Of a stretch of DNA of 33,626 nucleotides, positions 18,807 to 28,503 are shown piece by piece. A program made the position numbers and the translations under genes. This DNA comes from Bacteroidota bacterium (GTDB lineage Bacteria; Bacteroidota; Bacteroidia; Chitinophagales; Chitinophagaceae): positions 1 to 33,626 of the forward strand of contig JANXUL010000280.1 in assembly GCA_025356235.1 (NCBI GenBank). Direction: 5' to 3'. The notes beneath the pieces are model-generated. The model made no database searches. It was given only the letters and a program-made list of their open reading frames with translations, and was not told the DNA's origin. How positions within the stretch are numbered: position 1 is the stretch's first letter; each line of letters starts with the position of its first letter.

Positions 18807-19157
18807 ATGAAAATACTATCAGCTATTGCGATCACTGCATTTCTGGCTTACGTTGCCGGTTTATATACTTCTTTTCCCTGGTGGGGTTTTGTGGTTACTT
18901 CATTAATTGTTTCCGTTGCCATACACCAGAAGCCAGGCAAAGCTTTTTTGTCGGGGTTCCTGGGTTTATTTTTATTGTGGGCAGGAATGGCTTTATTAAA
19001 GGATGCAGCTAATGAACATATCTTATCAGCCAAAGTAGCCCAAATATTACCACTGGGCGGTTCTTATCTTGTATTAATATTGGTTACAGGTATTGTAGGT
19101 GGGTTGGTAAGTGGATTTGCTGCACTAACAGGTAGTTATTTGAGAAGATCAAGGTAA
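18807..19157 (+). CDS. Small hydrophobic membrane protein, uncharacterised
   Basis: 116 aa with about four hydrophobic segments; starts 9 nt after penicillin acylase stop, likely co-transcribed. Confidence 0.75.
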   Translation: MKILSAIAITAFLAYVAGLYTSFPWWGFVVTSLIVSVAIHQKPGKAFLSGFLGLFLLWAGMALLKDAANEHILSAKVAQILPLGGSYLVLILVTGIVGGLVSGFAALTGSYLRRSR

Positions 19158-19262
19158 GGTACCGTTTAGGGCTTTATAAGAATACGTTAAACTATTGTTC
19201 ATCCAGGCAAGCCTTTATGAAAACAAAGCTTTCTAAGCTTATTTTCGGGTTAACCTAAACGT

Positions 19263-21719
19263 ATGCGCAAGTTAATTTCCGTCCTGCTAACTGTAATGAT
19301 TACCCTTACAGGGTATTCGGCGACCATTAGTGGTATTATTAAAGAAAAAAACGGCGCAGTATTACCCTTCTCCTCCTTATTAGTAAAAGGTACCACCAAA
19401 GGCGTTTCTGCCAACAGCAAAGGTTTTTATAGTATTCAGTTAGAGCCGGGTGAGTATTTACTCGTATGTCAGTTTATCGGTTATAGATCTATTGAGAAAA
19501 AGATCAGGGTAAGCAAGGCCGATCAGGTGGTTGATTTTGAATTGGAAAACCAGCAATATAATCTGAAAGAAGTGGTGGTAACCAATGGTGGCGAAGATCC
19601 CGCTTATGCTATTATCAGGAAAACCATTGAAAAAAGGGTGGAGCATTTGAAAGAAATCAAAAAATTTCAGTGTGAAGTATATATTAAAGGGCAGATGCAG
19701 TTGCGTAGTTTTCCCAAATCAATCTTTGGCAGGAAAGTAGACTTTGAAGACGGCGATACAAGTAAACGGAAAATGATTTTTTTATCCGAAACCGTAGCCA
19801 AATATTCTGTACTGGAACCTGGGAAAGAAAAAGTAGAAGTGGTCTCCACCAAAGTAAGTGGCCGCAGCGGTGCTTTTGGCTTGAGTGACCCGCAGATCAT
19901 TTCTTTTTATGAAAATAATATTTCAGTAGGTGAAAATTTGAACCCCCGCGGGTTTATCTCACCCATAGCCAACGGCGCTCTCAATTTTTACCGCTATAAA
20001 TTTGAAGGTACTTTTTATGAAAATGGCAGGGAAGTTAGCCGGATAAAAGTAATTCCGCGTCGTGCGTATGAACCTTTGTTCAGCGGATATATCAATATTA
20101 TTGAAAACGAGTGGCGCATACAAAGCCTTGACCTTATTTTGGTAAAACTCCAACAGATGCAGTTACTCGACACATTGCGTATACAGCAATTGTATGTGCC
20201 CTCCGGTAATGTATGGGTGATTAAAAACCAGGTTATTTATCCTTCAGGTAAGGTACTGGGCTTTGATTTCTTCGGCAATTTTGTGCAGGTTTACGATAAG
20301 TTTGATATGGATCCCAAATTCAAACCTAAATTTTTCGATCATACCATTCTCAAGTTTTCCGATAGCTCCAATAAAAAATCCAATGCCTATTGGGATAGTA
20401 TCCGGCCACTTCCATTATTAACAGAGGAGGTACGCGATTACAAAAAGAAAGACAGCCTTGAACAGGTAAGAAAAGACCCCCGATATCTTGACTCGCTGGA
20501 TAAAAAAAGAAATAAATTTAAACTCAGCGGATTATTATTCAATGGACAGTCTTTCACCAAACGAAAAAGAAAAGAGAGCATCAGTTTTAATTCTTTGTTA
20601 AGCACGCTTAACTACAATACTGTAGAAGGTGGCGTGGTAAATTTATCAGCCAGTTACCGCCGGCGTTTCGATAGTGGTATTGATGGCAGGAAATTCTTAT
20701 CTATAAATCCCGATATCCGCTATGGATTTGCCAATAAACACCTGAATCCTTCTGTAAGTATCGGCTATAACTTCGGGAAAAAATATCTTCAGTCGTTTAG
20801 CCTTGCAGGTGGGCGAAAGATATACCAGTTCAATAATGCTGGATCAATTTCTGAACGTATCAACTCAATCAGTACCCTTGCGTATAAATCAAATCACCTG
20901 AAAATATATGAAGCTGATTTCTTTCGTGTGGGATATAGTACCGGCATGGGCAATGGTTTGATCATCAGTGCCAATTTTCAGTTTCAGGATAGGCAGCCAT
21001 TGGAAAACCTGGCAGACCCCGTTAACTGGAAGAACCCTAATAATAAAGAATATACCCCTAACTATCCCACAGACCTTACCAATGTAAATATGCCGCGTAA
21101 CCAGGCATCTGTTTTTACAGTAGGCGTTACCTGGCGGCCCGGTGCTGATTATATTGAGTTTCCGGGTAGAAAAATCGGACTGGGTTCAAAGTTTCCAACC
21201 TTCACTGCTGCTATTACCAAAGGTATTAATGGATTTTTGGGAAGTGATGTTGATTATACCAAATGGCGGCTGGGTGTAAGTGATGAACTCGACCTGAAGC
21301 TGGCCGGAAAATTCAATTATAATATTAATGCCGGTGGTTTCTTTGATGCCGCTAAAACCTTTATACCCGATTACCAGCATTACCTCGGTAACCAAACCAT
21401 TTTGGCTTCGCGTGAGTTGAATAGTTTTCAACTGGCACCCTATTACAAATACAGCAATACCGCCAGTTTTACAATAGCCGCGCATGCAGAATATCATTTG
21501 AATGGATTGCTAAGCAATAAAATCCCGGGCTTCAAAAAGTTTAATTGGTTTTTTGTAACTGGTGTAAATGTGTTGCATGTTGCTAACGGAACTGATTATT
21601 ATGAAACTTTATTTGGTATAGAAAATATCCTAAAAGTGATCCGTATTGATTTTGTACAGGGCTTTGAAAAAGGTGGAGGCCGGCCTAGTGGTTTCCGGGT
21701 ATCACTGCCTTTTTTCTAA
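19263..21719 (+). CDS. DUF5686-type outer-membrane protein with N-terminal carboxypeptidase-like regulatory domain
   Basis: 818 aa; signal peptide; 'ISGIIKEKNGAVLPFSSLLVKGTTKGVSANSKGFYSIQLEPGEYLLVCQFIGYRS' (CarboxypepD_reg-like) then 'PAYAIIRKTIEKRVEHLKEIKKFQCEVYIKGQMQL' and beta-barrel-like C-terminus. Confidence 0.87.
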   Translation: MRKLISVLLTVMITLTGYSATISGIIKEKNGAVLPFSSLLVKGTTKGVSANSKGFYSIQLEPGEYLLVCQFIGYRSIEKKIRVSKADQVVDFELENQQYNLKEVVVTNGGEDPAYAIIRKTIEKRVEHLKEIKKFQCEVYIKGQMQLRSFPKSIFGRKVDFEDGDTSKRKMIFLSETVAKYSVLEPGKEKVEVVSTKVSGRSGAFGLSDPQIISFYENNISVGENLNPRGFISPIANGALNFYRYKFEGTFYENGREVSRIKVIPRRAYEPLFSGYINIIENEWRIQSLDLILVKLQQMQLLDTLRIQQLYVPSGNVWVIKNQVIYPSGKVLGFDFFGNFVQVYDKFDMDPKFKPKFFDHTILKFSDSSNKKSNAYWDSIRPLPLLTEEVRDYKKKDSLEQVRKDPRYLDSLDKKRNKFKLSGLLFNGQSFTKRKRKESISFNSLLSTLNYNTVEGGVVNLSASYRRRFDSGIDGRKFLSINPDIRYGFANKHLNPSVSIGYNFGKKYLQSFSLAGGRKIYQFNNAGSISERINSISTLAYKSNHLKIYEADFFRVGYSTGMGNGLIISANFQFQDRQPLENLADPVNWKNPNNKEYTPNYPTDLTNVNMPRNQASVFTVGVTWRPGADYIEFPGRKIGLGSKFPTFTAAITKGINGFLGSDVDYTKWRLGVSDELDLKLAGKFNYNINAGGFFDAAKTFIPDYQHYLGNQTILASRELNSFQLAPYYKYSNTASFTIAAHAEYHLNGLLSNKIPGFKKFNWFFVTGVNVLHVANGTDYYETLFGIENILKVIRIDFVQGFEKGGGRPSGFRVSLPFF

Positions 21720-21728
21720 ACAGATCAA

Positions 21729-21786
21729 GTTGTGAGTGGTGAAGTAACCAGGGTAAAACAATGCTGGCTTACTCACAATTCACAAC
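21729..21786. repeat. Heptamer-built imperfect inverted repeat (GTGAGTR subtype) after DUF5686 gene stop
   Basis: Arms 21729-21747 GTTGTGAGTGGTGAAGTAA and 21769-21786 TTACTCACAATTCACAAC pair with two mismatches and one bulge; starts 9 nt after the stop codon. Confidence 0.78.
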
Positions 21787-21863
21787 AGTATCCATCAAAT
21801 CAGTATCTTCGACCCGAAATTTTGGCTACCCTGCAAGTGGCTCCTTATTAATGGAACATTCTT

Positions 21864-22967
21864 ATGAGAGGATGTCTAAAATGGATGATCATGCCTGTAT
21901 TACACAACCGTGTTTCAAATGAGGAGCTTAAAAAGCACCTGATGGAAGAATCTTTTTCGAGAACAACCATTAGTTTTTACCAATATTTTCCTGTGCAAAA
22001 TCCACAGGAATTCCGCGACTTTTTATACAAAAACCTCGACGATATAAAGGTATTCGGAAGGATATATATTGCCAAAGAAGGTATCAATGCGCAAATAAGC
22101 GTACCCGTTCACCATTTTGAGGCATTCAAATTGTTTCTGTCTTCTATAGAACCTTTACGTGCTCTTCGCTTAAATAAAGCCGTAGAAAATGATACCCGAC
22201 TAAATGATCCGGTAGGTCAGGGTAAAAGTTTTTGGGTATTAAAGATCAAGGTGCGTGATAAGATTGTTGCAGACGGCATTACTGATCCCGGGTTTAGTAT
22301 GGAGAAAAAAGGCAGGTATGTTAATGCGGGCCAGATGAATGAATTGCTCACAGACCCGGATACAATCGTGATTGATATGCGTAATCACTACGAATATGAA
22401 GTGGGCCATTTTGTAAATGCCGTAGAAGTTCCCTCCGATACTTTTCGCGATCAATTACCCATGGCAGTGGATATGATGAAGGGCAACGAAGAAAAAAATA
22501 TCATCATGTACTGCACCGGAGGTATCCGTTGCGAGAAAGCGAGTGCCTATATGTTGCACAGTGGGTTTAAAAATGTATTTCACCTGGAAGGTGGTATCAT
22601 CAATTATGCACAACAGGCCAAAGAATCTGCACTGGAAAGTAAATTCATCGGTAAGAATTTTGTATTTGACGACAGGTTAGGCGAAAGAATTACAGAAGAT
22701 GTAATTTCAAACTGCCATCAATGCCGGAAGCCCTGTGATACGCATGCGAACTGTAAAAATAACGGTTGCCATTTATTGTTTATTCAATGCGCAGAATGTG
22801 CAGAGAACTATACTGGCTGTTGCAGTACAGAATGTAAAGAAACGATTCACCTTCCGGCAGAACGTCAGAAAGAAATCAGAAAAGGTATAGAGAATGGTCA
22901 AAATATTTTTAATAAAAGCAAGGCAAGGCTCAGGCCGAAGCTTGCGGCGATAAACATTCACGTATAA
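21864..22967 (+). CDS. trhO: Rhodanese-domain tRNA uridine hydroxylase (TrhO/YceA family)
   Basis: 367 aa; '[17 protein letters not shown]', '[30 protein letters not shown]', '[16 protein letters not shown]' and C-terminal Cys cluster '[26 protein letters not shown]'; start may be the internal ATG at 21891. Confidence 0.93.
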   Translation: MRGCLKWMIMPVLHNRVSNEELKKHLMEESFSRTTISFYQYFPVQNPQEFRDFLYKNLDDIKVFGRIYIAKEGINAQISVPVHHFEAFKLFLSSIEPLRALRLNKAVENDTRLNDPVGQGKSFWVLKIKVRDKIVADGITDPGFSMEKKGRYVNAGQMNELLTDPDTIVIDMRNHYEYEVGHFVNAVEVPSDTFRDQLPMAVDMMKGNEEKNIIMYCTGGIRCEKASAYMLHSGFKNVFHLEGGIINYAQQAKESALESKFIGKNFVFDDRLGERITEDVISNCHQCRKPCDTHANCKNNGCHLLFIQCAECAENYTGCCSTECKETIHLPAERQKEIRKGIENGQNIFNKSKARLRPKLAAINIHV

Positions 22968-23056
22968 TGAATATCCAATATTGAATAAGAGCATGTTGAA
23001 GTAGAAAATAAACCAATATACGGTAACGCATTCTTTCACCACCAAAGCAGGATCAC

Positions 23057-25402
23057 TTGATGAAAAAATTACTATGGCTGTTATTATTAAGTAGTGGCAC
23101 TTTACGGCTACAGGCACAGTCTTCTTCTGTAAGATGCACGGTAAAAGATTTGTACCTGGCCCAGGCAATACCCGGCGCCCTGGTGATTATGAACGCGAAA
23201 GATTCCGTATGGGCTGATGAGAGCGGCGCATTGCAACTAAATCTGCGGGGTGATAATACAGAAACCCTTATTGTATCGGCCAAAGGTTATACTACCCGGA
23301 CCATACTGGTTACCAACGAACGAAAAATCGTAAACGTGTTTCTTGAACCGGTAAACTATCAAACCAATTCGATACAGGTTCGCGGATTGTACAATGGGGT
23401 GAGTTTATTGCGAACACCGGGTTCCATTGCAACATTGGTAACTAAAGATTTTGAACGCAACAGCCAAACCTACCTGGAAAACAGTTTTAACCTGCTACCC
23501 GGTGTGCGGATGGAACTGCGCAATATAAATACCGGTGCAAGGATCATATTACGTGGCTACGGTAACCAGAATAATGTGAACGGAATTGGTTACAAAGCTT
23601 ATTACAATGATATTCCGCTTACCGATGCAGATGGTACTACTAACCTAGATGATATTGATTTTGCCACACTTGGCAGGGTAGAGGTTTTTAGGGGGCCCGT
23701 ATCAAGTGTATATGGAACCGGTATTGGTGGTGTGGTAAATCTTTTATCAGAAAAAGCACCGGAAGGAACAACCATCAGGCAATCACTATTGGCAGGATCG
23801 AACGGCTTGTTCCGTACAACAACTTCTGTTGGTATAGGAAATGATAAAACCAATATCCTGTTCAATTATGGCCAGCAACGAACCGATGGTTACCGCATGA
23901 ACAGTAATTCGAAAAAAGATTTTTGGAACCTGAATGCCACTATTTATAATATTCCCAAGAGCACTATTACCCTCTTTGCACAATACACCAAATCAAATGA
24001 TCAGTTGTCCGGCCAGGTAGATAGCCTGGGATTGATTAATTATCCTGACAGTGCAGAGATCAGTTATATTAAAAACAATTCGCACAGTGAACTGGAAAGC
24101 ATACGGTTGGGCCTTACACAGGAATATGCTTTTTCGAGGTTATTGAGTAATAAGACAACTTTTTTTATCGGTACCCAGGAAATAGGACAACCCGCGGCCG
24201 CCATCCTTACTAAAACCAACCGGAGTAATTTTGGTTTGCGTACAGCTTTTATTTATACGCCACAGATCGGTAATGTGGCAACAAGGTTTACATTGGGCCT
24301 TGAAGGAATTAAAAATATCATTTATCAAAAATCATATAACCTTACCAATGGTGCATTAAGCACATTAAGAACTGATCAGGAATTAAAACCCATGCAATGG
24401 AATGTTTTCGGGGGAATAGAATTAACACTCGCGAAAAATACATTAATGGTATTCAGTGCCAGTTCTAATTTTATTACATACGACAATGAAGACCTGCGCG
24501 CTACGGGTGGTGGGTATATTAACCAATCCGGTTTCAAAGTATTTAAGCCGATAGTAACGCCGCGTTGGGTAGTTAACCACCTGATCAGTAAAAACGTATC
24601 AGTATATTCCAATTATAGTATGGGCTACGCGCAGCCCGGTACCAACCAGTTTATCATTACACAAAACGGAAAAGTAAATGACGATGTAAAGCCCGAAATG
24701 AGCAATACATTTGAGGTAGGTGCCAAAGCCAGTTTGTTAAAACAGGCACTTTATTTTGATTTTGCTTTCTTTAATATGGAAGTATCCGATAAACTGATAT
24801 CCCAAACTTTTCCAGCGGTGGGTGCGCAACCGTCATATACTACATTTGTAAATTCAGGTTCGGTTAATTTTACCGGAATGGAGGTGACTATTAACTATGC
24901 ATATATCCCCAAACAAAAAAGTTTCCTGCAGCTAATAAGGCCTTTCCTTTCTTATACATTAAATAGCAGCCGCAATTCTGACCTGAAAAGCGATAATAAC
25001 AATGCTACCACTACAAAAGATTATACCAACTTAAGAGTAAGCGGGTTACCCAAAAATATTTTGAATACAGGCTTGGATATAGAAGCAGGTGGTGGTTTTT
25101 ACCTGAACCTGACAGATATGTTTACCGACAGGATGCCCATTACCCTTGATAATACCATCTTTTCCGATTCATATAATCTCGTCAATATCAGAACAGGATT
25201 CAGGAAAGTATTTGGAGAAAATAAATCACCCCGTTTCAGTATAGATATTTATGGTGGAACCAATAATGTATTCAATACCCGCTATGCGCAGTTTGTTGTG
25301 ATCAACCTTACGCCGGTAAATGGTGTAGCACCAAAGTATTTTACACCCGGGCCTAAGTCTACCTTATATGGCGGTATAAGTTTCAGGTATATGTTTAAAT
25401 AA
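23057..25402 (+). CDS. TonB-dependent outer-membrane receptor (putative heme/iron)
   Basis: 781 aa; signal peptide, carboxypeptidase-like domain, plug 'RIILRGYGNQNNVNGIGYKAYYNDIPLTDADGTTNLDDIDFATLGRVEVFRGPVSSVYGTGIGGVVNL', terminal aromatic 'FRYMFK'. Confidence 0.94.
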   Translation: MMKKLLWLLLLSSGTLRLQAQSSSVRCTVKDLYLAQAIPGALVIMNAKDSVWADESGALQLNLRGDNTETLIVSAKGYTTRTILVTNERKIVNVFLEPVNYQTNSIQVRGLYNGVSLLRTPGSIATLVTKDFERNSQTYLENSFNLLPGVRMELRNINTGARIILRGYGNQNNVNGIGYKAYYNDIPLTDADGTTNLDDIDFATLGRVEVFRGPVSSVYGTGIGGVVNLLSEKAPEGTTIRQSLLAGSNGLFRTTTSVGIGNDKTNILFNYGQQRTDGYRMNSNSKKDFWNLNATIYNIPKSTITLFAQYTKSNDQLSGQVDSLGLINYPDSAEISYIKNNSHSELESIRLGLTQEYAFSRLLSNKTTFFIGTQEIGQPAAAILTKTNRSNFGLRTAFIYTPQIGNVATRFTLGLEGIKNIIYQKSYNLTNGALSTLRTDQELKPMQWNVFGGIELTLAKNTLMVFSASSNFITYDNEDLRATGGGYINQSGFKVFKPIVTPRWVVNHLISKNVSVYSNYSMGYAQPGTNQFIITQNGKVNDDVKPEMSNTFEVGAKASLLKQALYFDFAFFNMEVSDKLISQTFPAVGAQPSYTTFVNSGSVNFTGMEVTINYAYIPKQKSFLQLIRPFLSYTLNSSRNSDLKSDNNNATTTKDYTNLRVSGLPKNILNTGLDIEAGGGFYLNLTDMFTDRMPITLDNTIFSDSYNLVNIRTGFRKVFGENKSPRFSIDIYGGTNNVFNTRYAQFVVINLTPVNGVAPKYFTPGPKSTLYGGISFRYMFK

Positions 25403-25462
25403 AAGTAGTTCATCCAATAATGAATACCTCATACATTTGCTATATTGTGCTCTGTAACTGCT

Positions 25463-25990
25463 TTGAAAAAAATATTCTCCATATTAATACTATGCTGCCT
25501 TGTAATTTACATGGGTGGCTACCACCTAGTATATGCGTTGTACAAATCCAGTATAAAGCAGGAAATGCGATCATACCTTGCCACCCATACCGATTCAAGG
25601 TATGGTTCCTATTTTAATTTTAAAATAGAGAAAAACAGCATTGATGATCCGCTTTTTCACTGGGAAGAAAATAATAACGAATTCAGATACAAAGGCGAAT
25701 GGTATGATGTGATTGCTATACAACAGTCAGGTGATAGTATCCGGATCTGTTCAATAAAAGATGACCCCGAGAACAGACTAGAAAAACAGCTGGCAGAAAT
25801 CCATCAAAATAAGCATAACCGTTCCTCCACAACCTCTATTTCTTTTATCAAATTCTTCTCTTTGTTTTACATACCCGGTAATATGCAAAAATATATTACC
25901 CATTCCGGTGTAATAACCTATTTTCTGACAGATGATAGAAACTGTTTGTCAATCAACTGCCAGGTAAGCACGCCACCTCCCCGCTGTTAA
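25463..25990 (+). CDS. Small single-pass membrane protein with PPP C-terminus, uncharacterised
   Basis: ORF track opens at ATG 25445; TTG at 25463 gives (M)KKIFSILILCCLVIYMGGYHLVYALYKSSIKQEM, a more typical membrane-anchor start; C-terminus 'QVSTPPPRC'. Confidence 0.72.
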   Translation: MKKIFSILILCCLVIYMGGYHLVYALYKSSIKQEMRSYLATHTDSRYGSYFNFKIEKNSIDDPLFHWEENNNEFRYKGEWYDVIAIQQSGDSIRICSIKDDPENRLEKQLAEIHQNKHNRSSTTSISFIKFFSLFYIPGNMQKYITHSGVITYFLTDDRNCLSINCQVSTPPPRC

Positions 25991-26068
25991 ACTCTGTTTT
26001 TTGTATTGCGTCAACTTCTTTCTACGGAGTTGATGGTTGATTTATTATTTCATCAAACTATCATTGTA

Positions 26069-28450
26069 ATGAAAATATTTTCATGTGTACTTGTATTTGT
26101 ATGTATTGTAACAGGTGTTTTTTCACAGGGAACTGTAAAAGGTAAGGTATATGATGCCAAAACAAAAATGCCGCTTTTGGGTGCAACAATAAACTTTGCC
26201 GGTAAAGGCGGAACCACAACCGATAAGACGGGTGTATTTACCGTTGATTGCAGCAAAGCAACATATATAACCATTTCATTCGTTGGATATGAGACAAAGA
26301 AGCAGGTTGTCAGAAATTGTACCGATGAGCTGAGCATTGCACTTACTCCTTCTGAACATAATTTAAATGATGTAGAAATAACGGCTACTTCTAATTTTAA
26401 TAAATCAATTTTATTTCAACCGGTATCCATTACCAAATTAACGGAAACGGAGCTGAAAAGAAGTACTGGTTTATTTCTCGATGATGCTGTGAATGCGAAT
26501 ATTCCCGGTGTAACCATGCAAAGGCGTGCGGTTGCCTCAGGCCAGCAATTCAATATTCGCGGCTATGGAAATGGCGTACGCGGCACCACTGGAATAAGCA
26601 GCAACTTTGATGGTCAAGGTTCCAAAGTATACCTCAATGGCATTCCGATAACAGATGCAGAAGGTATTACGCTGATGGATGATATAGATTTTGGTTCTGT
26701 AGGCAATGTAGAAGTTACCAAAGGTCCGGCCGGCACCATATATGGATTGGCTATTGCCGGTGTAGTGAACCTGAAAACGATCAGGCCGGAAAAAGGTAAA
26801 ACAACTGTTGGGCAGGATGTGCTGATTGGCAGTTATGACCTGCAACGGTACACCACCCATTTTCAAATGGCTACAGAGCATTCATCATTGCTGGTTAATT
26901 ATGGGCGTCAAAAAACAGATGGTTATATGAGTCATACAGCTTCGCGTAAAGACTTTGTAAATATTGCTGCAGAGTTTCAACCCAATGATAAACAAACCAT
27001 CAACGCGTATTTTGGTTACAGCAGCAGTTATGATGCAAGAGGCGGTGAATTAACCCTTGCCCAATATGCCAACTTTGATTACTCCGGAAACCCCGAGTAT
27101 ATTAAAAGAAATGGCCATTCTGAAATCATTAGTTTTCGGGCCGGGTTGAGCCATACCTATAATTTCAGTAACCATTTTTCAAATACCACTACCGTATTCG
27201 GTTCAGGGGTAAGTAATAATGCAAGCTCTGCAGGTGGATGGACGGATAAAACCCCGGTTAATTATGGACTTCGTTCTACCATTGATTTAAAATTTCCATT
27301 GAATAACGGGCTAAGCTTGAGTGGAATTGCCGGTATCGAGTCGCAACGACAGAATGCACAAATCATTGGTTATAATATGGTAGCCAATCCAACAGATGCC
27401 AATGCCTACTGGATGATCGGGGCGATGAGGAGTAACCAATCCACCATTACAGGAACCAGTTCTTTATTCACCGAATGGACATTAGCGATGCCGAATGATG
27501 TGTCTGTTACAGCAGGTATCGGTGTTAGTAATATGAGCATTGAATTGAATGATAAATTTTATGTAGCCACCAATACCAATCCAACCAAATTTGCTACAAA
27601 ATATAATGGCATGGTTTCACCACATATTGCCATCAATAAAGTCTTTAACAAACAGTTTTCCGTGTATGCATCTTATAGCAAAGGATATAAAGCACCGGTA
27701 AGTTCCTATTTCTTTATACCTACAACCGGAAAATTAAACACCGACCTGAAACCCGAAATAGGGAATCAATTTGAAATTGGTACAAAAGGTGCCTTGTTAA
27801 ATGATAAGCTTACATACCAGTTGGCTTTATTCAAAGGTACTTTCTCTGATAAGATGACAGCCATAGCGGTGCCCTTAAACGGATCAACCACCACTACGGC
27901 TTATACCTATGTAGCCAATGGCGGAAAGCAGGATGATAAAGGGATAGAACTATTGGTGAAGTATACTGCGTATGAATCGACTATAGGGTTCTTTAAAAAA
28001 ATTAGTCCATTCGCCAATCTTACTTATTCCGATTTTAAATATGTAGGGTTTGGTTATCAAACACTCAATGCAGCAAGAACAGCTGCAATAATTGCTGATT
28101 ATAGCGGAAATGCGGTTGCTGGGGTAGCACCATATACGGCCAACTTGGGGGTAGATGTGACCACGAACCCCGGACTGTACGGCAACCTTATCTATTCCTA
28201 TAAAGATGGCATGCCGATTACTTCAGATGGGGCCAATAAAACAAACAGTTATAGTTTGCTTAATGCTAAATTCGGTTTTCAGCGCAGTCTTTCAGCACAT
28301 TGCGATCTGGATATTTTTATCGGTGCCAATAACATTACCGGCACACAATATGCTTATATGGTTTTTGTAAACCAATTGCCCGATGCATATTTACCAGCAC
28401 CTTACAAGATCAATTATTTCGGTGGTATAAATTTTAAATATAATTTCTAA
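26069..28450 (+). CDS. TonB-dependent outer-membrane receptor (paralogue of the 23057 gene)
   Basis: ATG 26069 gives signal peptide MKIFSCVLVFVCIVTGVFSQ; 'QFNIRGYGNGVRGTTGISSNFDGQGSKVYLNGIPITDAEGITLMDDIDFGSVGNVEVTKGPAGTIYGLAIAGVVNL'; terminal 'FGGINFKYNF'. Confidence 0.94.
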   Translation: MKIFSCVLVFVCIVTGVFSQGTVKGKVYDAKTKMPLLGATINFAGKGGTTTDKTGVFTVDCSKATYITISFVGYETKKQVVRNCTDELSIALTPSEHNLNDVEITATSNFNKSILFQPVSITKLTETELKRSTGLFLDDAVNANIPGVTMQRRAVASGQQFNIRGYGNGVRGTTGISSNFDGQGSKVYLNGIPITDAEGITLMDDIDFGSVGNVEVTKGPAGTIYGLAIAGVVNLKTIRPEKGKTTVGQDVLIGSYDLQRYTTHFQMATEHSSLLVNYGRQKTDGYMSHTASRKDFVNIAAEFQPNDKQTINAYFGYSSSYDARGGELTLAQYANFDYSGNPEYIKRNGHSEIISFRAGLSHTYNFSNHFSNTTTVFGSGVSNNASSAGGWTDKTPVNYGLRSTIDLKFPLNNGLSLSGIAGIESQRQNAQIIGYNMVANPTDANAYWMIGAMRSNQSTITGTSSLFTEWTLAMPNDVSVTAGIGVSNMSIELNDKFYVATNTNPTKFATKYNGMVSPHIAINKVFNKQFSVYASYSKGYKAPVSSYFFIPTTGKLNTDLKPEIGNQFEIGTKGALLNDKLTYQLALFKGTFSDKMTAIAVPLNGSTTTTAYTYVANGGKQDDKGIELLVKYTAYESTIGFFKKISPFANLTYSDFKYVGFGYQTLNAARTAAIIADYSGNAVAGVAPYTANLGVDVTTNPGLYGNLIYSYKDGMPITSDGANKTNSYSLLNAKFGFQRSLSAHCDLDIFIGANNITGTQYAYMVFVNQLPDAYLPAPYKINYFGGINFKYNF

Positions 28451-28451
28451 T

Positions 28452-28490
28452 AAATAAAGAGGTGGTTCTAAAAAGGCTATCTCTTTATTT
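28452..28490 (+). other. AT-rich intercistronic hairpin between TonB receptor and hmuT-like gene
   Basis: 10-bp stem AAATAAAGAG (28452-28461) / CTCTTTATTT (28481-28490). Confidence 0.5.
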
Positions 28491-28503
28491 AAAAAAATGA
28501 ACT

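Noticed and set aside
19163-19261. CGTTTAGG ... CCTAAACG 8-bp inverted repeat upstream of the DUF5686 gene
   Set aside because: Short arms with about 83-nt spacing in AT-rich sequence; compatible with chance.
26006-26068. Extended N-terminus of the second TonB receptor
   Set aside because: The ATG at 26069 gives a clean signal peptide ending VFSQ; upstream residues are not receptor-like.
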